From Citrus sinensis (taxonomy: Eukaryota > Streptophyta > Magnoliopsida > Sapindales > Rutaceae), in contig NC_068564.1 in the NCBI RefSeq assembly GCF_022201045.2, positions 4,092,001 through 4,156,000 on the forward strand: a stretch of 64,000 bases of DNA, written 5' to 3'. Under the pieces are notes generated by a model. The model saw only the letters and a program-made list of their open reading frames with translations. It searched no databases and was not told the origin of the DNA. The position numbers and the translations under genes were made by a program. Position 1 is the stretch's first letter, and every line of letters starts with the position of its first letter. Below are positions 60,395 through 64,000 of this stretch, piece by piece.

Positions 60395-60763
60395 TTGCCG
60401 CAAATTAACATTATAATAAATATAGCATTAAAAATAATTTCTTTATTTATTTTATAATTATAAAAATTATTTATTTAAGTAGATGGGTTACTCAATTTTA
60501 GTAGTAATTGTATTGTAATTTCAATTACAACTACAACTATTAATTACAATTAAAAGTATTATTTTTGAAAATTATTATTAAAAAATATATTTATCAATTA
60601 ACTGGAGATAATTTTGCACGCGAGAAATAAAAAAGGATGAATATAAATATTAAAAAATATTTTCATTTGTGTGTTTATTTTGTCTAAGAATTGGAATGGT
60701 CCGATACAAGTTGCTAGTATGTCCTTAGTTAATTATTTATTATAATAGTAACAAAATAATGCT

Positions 60764-60789
60764 AATAATAATAATAATAATAATAATAA
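60764..60789. repeat. AAT trinucleotide microsatellite
   Basis: About 26 bases of (TAA)n in noncoding DNA. Confidence 0.9.
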
Positions 60790-60808
60790 AATATAAAAAA
60801 TATTTAAA

Positions 60809-61065
60809 TCGGCACAAATGTTATAAATGACACATCGTACACTGATTTGTTAATTAAAGTATGTATGCTGCGTTAGGGAACCCAAAGACGAGAAGTCGTT
60901 CGTAATATTAATACAACCGACATGTGTAAAATGTATGTGCTAGTGTGTCTTATAGATGATTTGTTGATTATGTTTTGACATACAATGACAAGTCATTAGC
61001 ATAATAAATATCCATATGACGTTCTATCGTTATGCTTTCTTGACAAACAATGCGTCGTCTATGGA
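60809..61065 (+). repeat. Dispersed repeat, copy 1
   Basis: Matches 62725-63325 in order: AAATCGGC, ATGACACATC, AAAATGTATGTGCTAG, TATAGATGATT, TTAGCATMATAAATAT and GACAAAYRRTGCGTC. Identity is moderate, so the duplication is old. Copy 2 is interrupted by a MITE; copy 1 is not. Confidence 0.65.
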
Positions 61066-62724
61066 GCCGAACTCCAAATGATTTTACAAAAGTAGGAGAT
61101 TGTTTGTTTATTATCTGTTACACGAAATAATAACTATTGATGCCGAAATCCGATTGAGTCGGTTAGCGACTTGATACTAGACTCCCGCATCAGCATTAAA
61201 TTTATTTGGTGGAGAATCGGTTGGGTAATCGTCAATATGTCCTGTGACCACTGGCGATTAACCTGCAAATATCTAAAATCACAGAAGACGGTCAGAGGCG
61301 CCGGAATTTTTTTCCGGCGTGAACCCTCCGACGCTCAAGTTAGTTTCTACGCCTTTCGGAAAAATTTGTGCCACCACTCATGTGGCTTAATAAACATTGC
61401 CTTAAAACCCAAAGCTTTTTGAGTAATTTATAAAAAGTAAAGTAGAGTGTAAAAGAAAGAATTTTCCATGAGAGGAATAGAGAAAGATCCCCATGAGAAG
61501 AGAGAAAAAATAAATAAATAATCTCCCTTAGGTAACTCCCCACTCCCCTCTTTCCCCCTTTATTCTCTCCCCACTCTCATAAGTTAAGGATGAGGTCAAA
61601 GTCACGTCTCCACTCTCCATTTCTTTCTCCTTTTTCCATTACCAAACAATAACCATTACACTTGTAATTGTAAAATAAAAAAAAAGAAAAAAAATACAGA
61701 AATACCAAGTGATCATAACATTCGAGTTTAAATTTTAGCCACCACTCTTGTGGGTCAATCATCAAGTAGAGGATGAATTTTATAATTTATAAAATTGTAT
61801 TAACAATTTGTTCAATGTGTTCATTACCACGCGACTTGTCATCTAAAAAGTTGAATTCTAAGTAATTTTATTAGAAGGAAGAGATTTTTTTTTTTGTTTT
61901 TAACAGTCACATGGATAAACACTTGAGTTTCAATTTCAGTTCCCCACTATGAGTCACTCGTCAACTGAATGATGAACTTCACATTTTATAAAATTACTTA
62001 TTTACTATCCTATAGATGAGTTACTCAATTTTAATAATAATTGTATTAATAACTCCAATTGAAACTATAATTAATATTATAGTAAAATAATAAGATAATA
62101 AACTTCAGCCTTATAAATATACCATTGTACCATAATATTGTATACTTGAAATCCACGAACCTCATTTTTTTTTTTTCATATTTGTTATGTATGAAATTGG
62201 AGTCTACTTATTTCCATTGGTGGGCTTGCTCTGACTGTTATTATTACCTATTATAACGGTAGCAATAATAGTGATAAAAATAAAAATAACGGTAGTTATA
62301 ACAGCAATAAGATTACAACAACAACAATAATGACAATAACAAAATTTTTACATCATAATCCGCACATAGGTATTGAATGATCCACCGTTTATTATTATTT
62401 TTTTTTTGAAAGAAAACGAGATGTCACCTTGTTACTGAACAGAAAATGACGAGTCGTTTGTTCTTTATTGCGGCCACCATGTGAAAATAGTATGCCTCGT
62501 TGGCGCATAGTATTTACAACTAGTTGTTTGTGATTTGACAGAACATGACGCGTCATTTGCTTCATGATCCGATATATGGCACGTTGGCCTTTTTTTTTCA
62601 TTGCAAGGCGCCTTGTCATCCATAAAATTGAATTCTACACTATACTTAATATTATTATCTATTATAACGGTGGGTGTAACAGTGATAAAAATTAACAACT
62701 ACAATAATAATTTAAAAAATTTTC

Positions 62725-63325
62725 AAATCGGCCTAAACGTTATAGATGACACATCACATATCGATTTAATATTAAGTGCCTGTTTGGTATGGCTTATTTA
62801 AGAGCCATAAGAGCTTATTTAATCGTATAAGCACTTTTTAAAATTTTTTATAGTGTTTGGTTATTTTTTTAGTAGAGTTTTTTTAGCTTAAATAAGCTAA
62901 TTTATCTCTACTAGCAAAAGCCCAAAATTTGAGCTTTTGGGAGTAGAGTTTATAAAGCTTTTCTAAAAATATATAATATAAAAAATATCACATAGTTTAA
63001 TGGTTCAAAAGTGCATTTTTTATTGACAACCAAACACCCAATGACTTTTTGTCCAAAAGCTCTATTGGTATAAGCTCTACTGTTATAAGCTCTATTTAAT
63101 AAGCTGTACCAAACGGAGCCTAAGACTTTAGATTGTTCGAAAGACAACAGGTCGTCTATAGTAATAAGACGATTGGCATGCGAAAAATGTATGTGCTAGC
63201 TCATCATATAGATGATTCATCGTTTATCTTTTTGACATAAAACGACATTGGATTAGCATCATAAATATATAGACCACATGACGTCTTTGTGTTTTATTGA
63301 CAAATGGTGCGTCATCTGCATAGTT
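62725..63325 (+). repeat. Dispersed repeat, copy 2, interrupted by a MITE
   Basis: Second copy of the repeat at 60809-61065. The aligned order is broken only by the 345-base MITE at 62776-63120. Confidence 0.65.
62776..63120. mobile_element. Tourist/Harbinger-like MITE, short copy
   Basis: 345 bases with ends GTGCCTGTTTGGTATGGC and, reverse-complemented, GGCTCCGTTTGGTACAGC, flanked by TAA (62773-62775 and 63121-63123). A three-base TAA/TTA duplication is typical of Tourist elements. It is noncoding. It shares left and right parts with the longer copy at 15568-16338 but lacks the latter's middle. Confidence 0.78.
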
Positions 63326-63337
63326 ATTTTTTTATTT

Positions 63338-63413
63338 ACAGTTACATGAAATAATCATCATTGGAATTGTTAATTTTTTAACAGTTACATGAAATAATCA
63401 TCATTGGAATTGT
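63338..63413. repeat. 43-bp-period tandem duplication
   Basis: A 33-base sequence starting ACAGTTACATGAAATAATCA occurs at 63338-63370 and again, identical, at 63381-63413. It is followed by a looser two-unit repeat (about 63421-63540) sharing GATCTAGAxTGC and AAAATTGCA. Confidence 0.85.
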
Positions 63414-63540
63414 AATTGTTGGGATCTAGAATGCCCAAAATTGCACCAAAATTGTTAATTTTAAATATTGCTGGCTTGGGTTAGATCTAGATTGCGTAAA
63501 ATTGCAGCAAAGTTGTTAATTTTTAATCATTGTTGGCTAG

Positions 63541-64000
63541 TTATCACTATTGTAATCGTAAGAGTAGATAATTTTCCCGCAAAACAAAGCTTACAATCAA
63601 ACTTGATTTAAATTCTTTTGACTTATAATTTGGATTGCTTGAAGCGGGAAAAAAAAAGGAAAAAATTATTTGCTGAACGTGTTAGCCTTTCTCATACAAA
63701 ATTTGAGATGATATTTCAGTAATCAGATATATATATATGCTTAAAACATGATAAAGCATTTGATAAAGTCACGAATAAAATAATGCATATTCTAACAACT
63801 CAGCGTCGACTAATCGTTCTAATGGCAAACATCTTAAACTCCCTGCACCTACTCCAGATATTCAGTAAAAAAATCATAAAACATTAATTAATATATTTAA
63901 ATTTTGTATGATGGGATAATAACGTCGAATCCCCAAATTTCAATAAAATTACAATAAAGATATAATTTTGAAAATTTTAAAAACACGAGGACCTGTATGG
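63541..64000. other. Terminal AT-rich noncoding stretch
   Basis: No gene, RNA or clear element is seen up to the end of the window. Confidence 0.45.

Larger units (their letters stand above)
60395..62775. other. Gene-free AT-rich region with degenerate repeats
   Basis: Contains the TIP5;1 3' flank, an AAT microsatellite at 60764-60789, and the first copy of a dispersed repeat (about 60809-61065) whose second copy lies at 62725-63325. Related AACGGT/AATAATAG-type sequence is near 62230-62350 and 62650-62710. No gene is supported. Confidence 0.5.

Noticed and set aside
60809-63413. CRISPR-like array of spaced repeats
   Set aside because: Eukaryotic context, irregular spacing and diverged units; it is a degenerate dispersed repeat with tandem duplications.

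Overview
This is nuclear DNA of a flowering plant. Nearly every gene is split by short GT-AG introns, the noncoding DNA is AT-rich, and DNA transposons, a LINE fragment, a tRNA-derived SINE and LTR retrotransposons are interspersed. Protein similarity recalled from memory points to a eudicot, plausibly a rosid such as Citrus; the species is an inference. There are no bacterial-style operons, CRISPR arrays, rRNAs or convincing tRNA genes.

Layout. 0-6.6 kb: an F-box gene (+), two tandem mitochondrial small heat-shock protein genes (-), and between them a decayed F-box copy split by a LINE fragment. 6.6-12.6 kb: COG7 (+), head-to-head with the second heat-shock gene. 12.9-14.1 kb: a decayed LRR receptor-like protein gene. 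14.9-16.6 kb: small DNA transposons in a non-genic stretch. 17.8-19.7 kb: NEP1/EMG1 (+), a ribosome-biogenesis methyltransferase. 20.6-21.0 kb: a SINE. 21.2-26.8 kb: a broken chromodomain-bearing Ty3/gypsy element (-) sitting in another LRR-gene remnant. 26.9-28.5 kb: a degenerate duplicated block. 29.2-30.2 kb: a class III chitinase (+). 30.5-35.8 kb: a second LRR receptor-like pseudogene split by a younger Ty3/gypsy element. 38.4-41.4 kb: a LUC7-related splicing factor (-). 43.1-43.8 kb: PEX11B (+). 45.3-47.5 kb: a PLAC8 gene (+). 48.5-50.2 kb: two DNA-transposon derivatives. 50.4-51.0 kb: an LC8-type dynein light chain (+). 52.1-52.5 kb: an unrecognised 121-residue gene (+). 53.5-54.6 kb: a GONST3-type GDP-sugar transporter (-). 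57.0-58.7 kb: its decayed tandem copy split by a solo LTR. 59.4-60.4 kb: the aquaporin TIP5;1 (+). 60.4-64 kb: gene-free, AT-rich, with repeats and a Tourist-like MITE.

The intact genes are housekeeping or stress functions in different compartments: mitochondrial chaperones, Golgi tethering and nucleotide-sugar transport, splicing, ribosome assembly, peroxisome division, secreted defence and vacuolar-type channels. They do not form one pathway. Their order matters more: several match, from memory, two small Arabidopsis gene clusters (At5g51400-At5g51440 and At3g47430-At3g47440), so this window may keep an ancestral order that was split in Arabidopsis.

I found no undescribed multi-gene system. 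The most informative signals are the relic receptor-gene cluster used repeatedly as an insertion site, the ancestral synteny, the decayed GONST3-TIP duplication, a GC-AG intron in the chitinase, and two neighbouring unknown small ORFs with similar C-termini.
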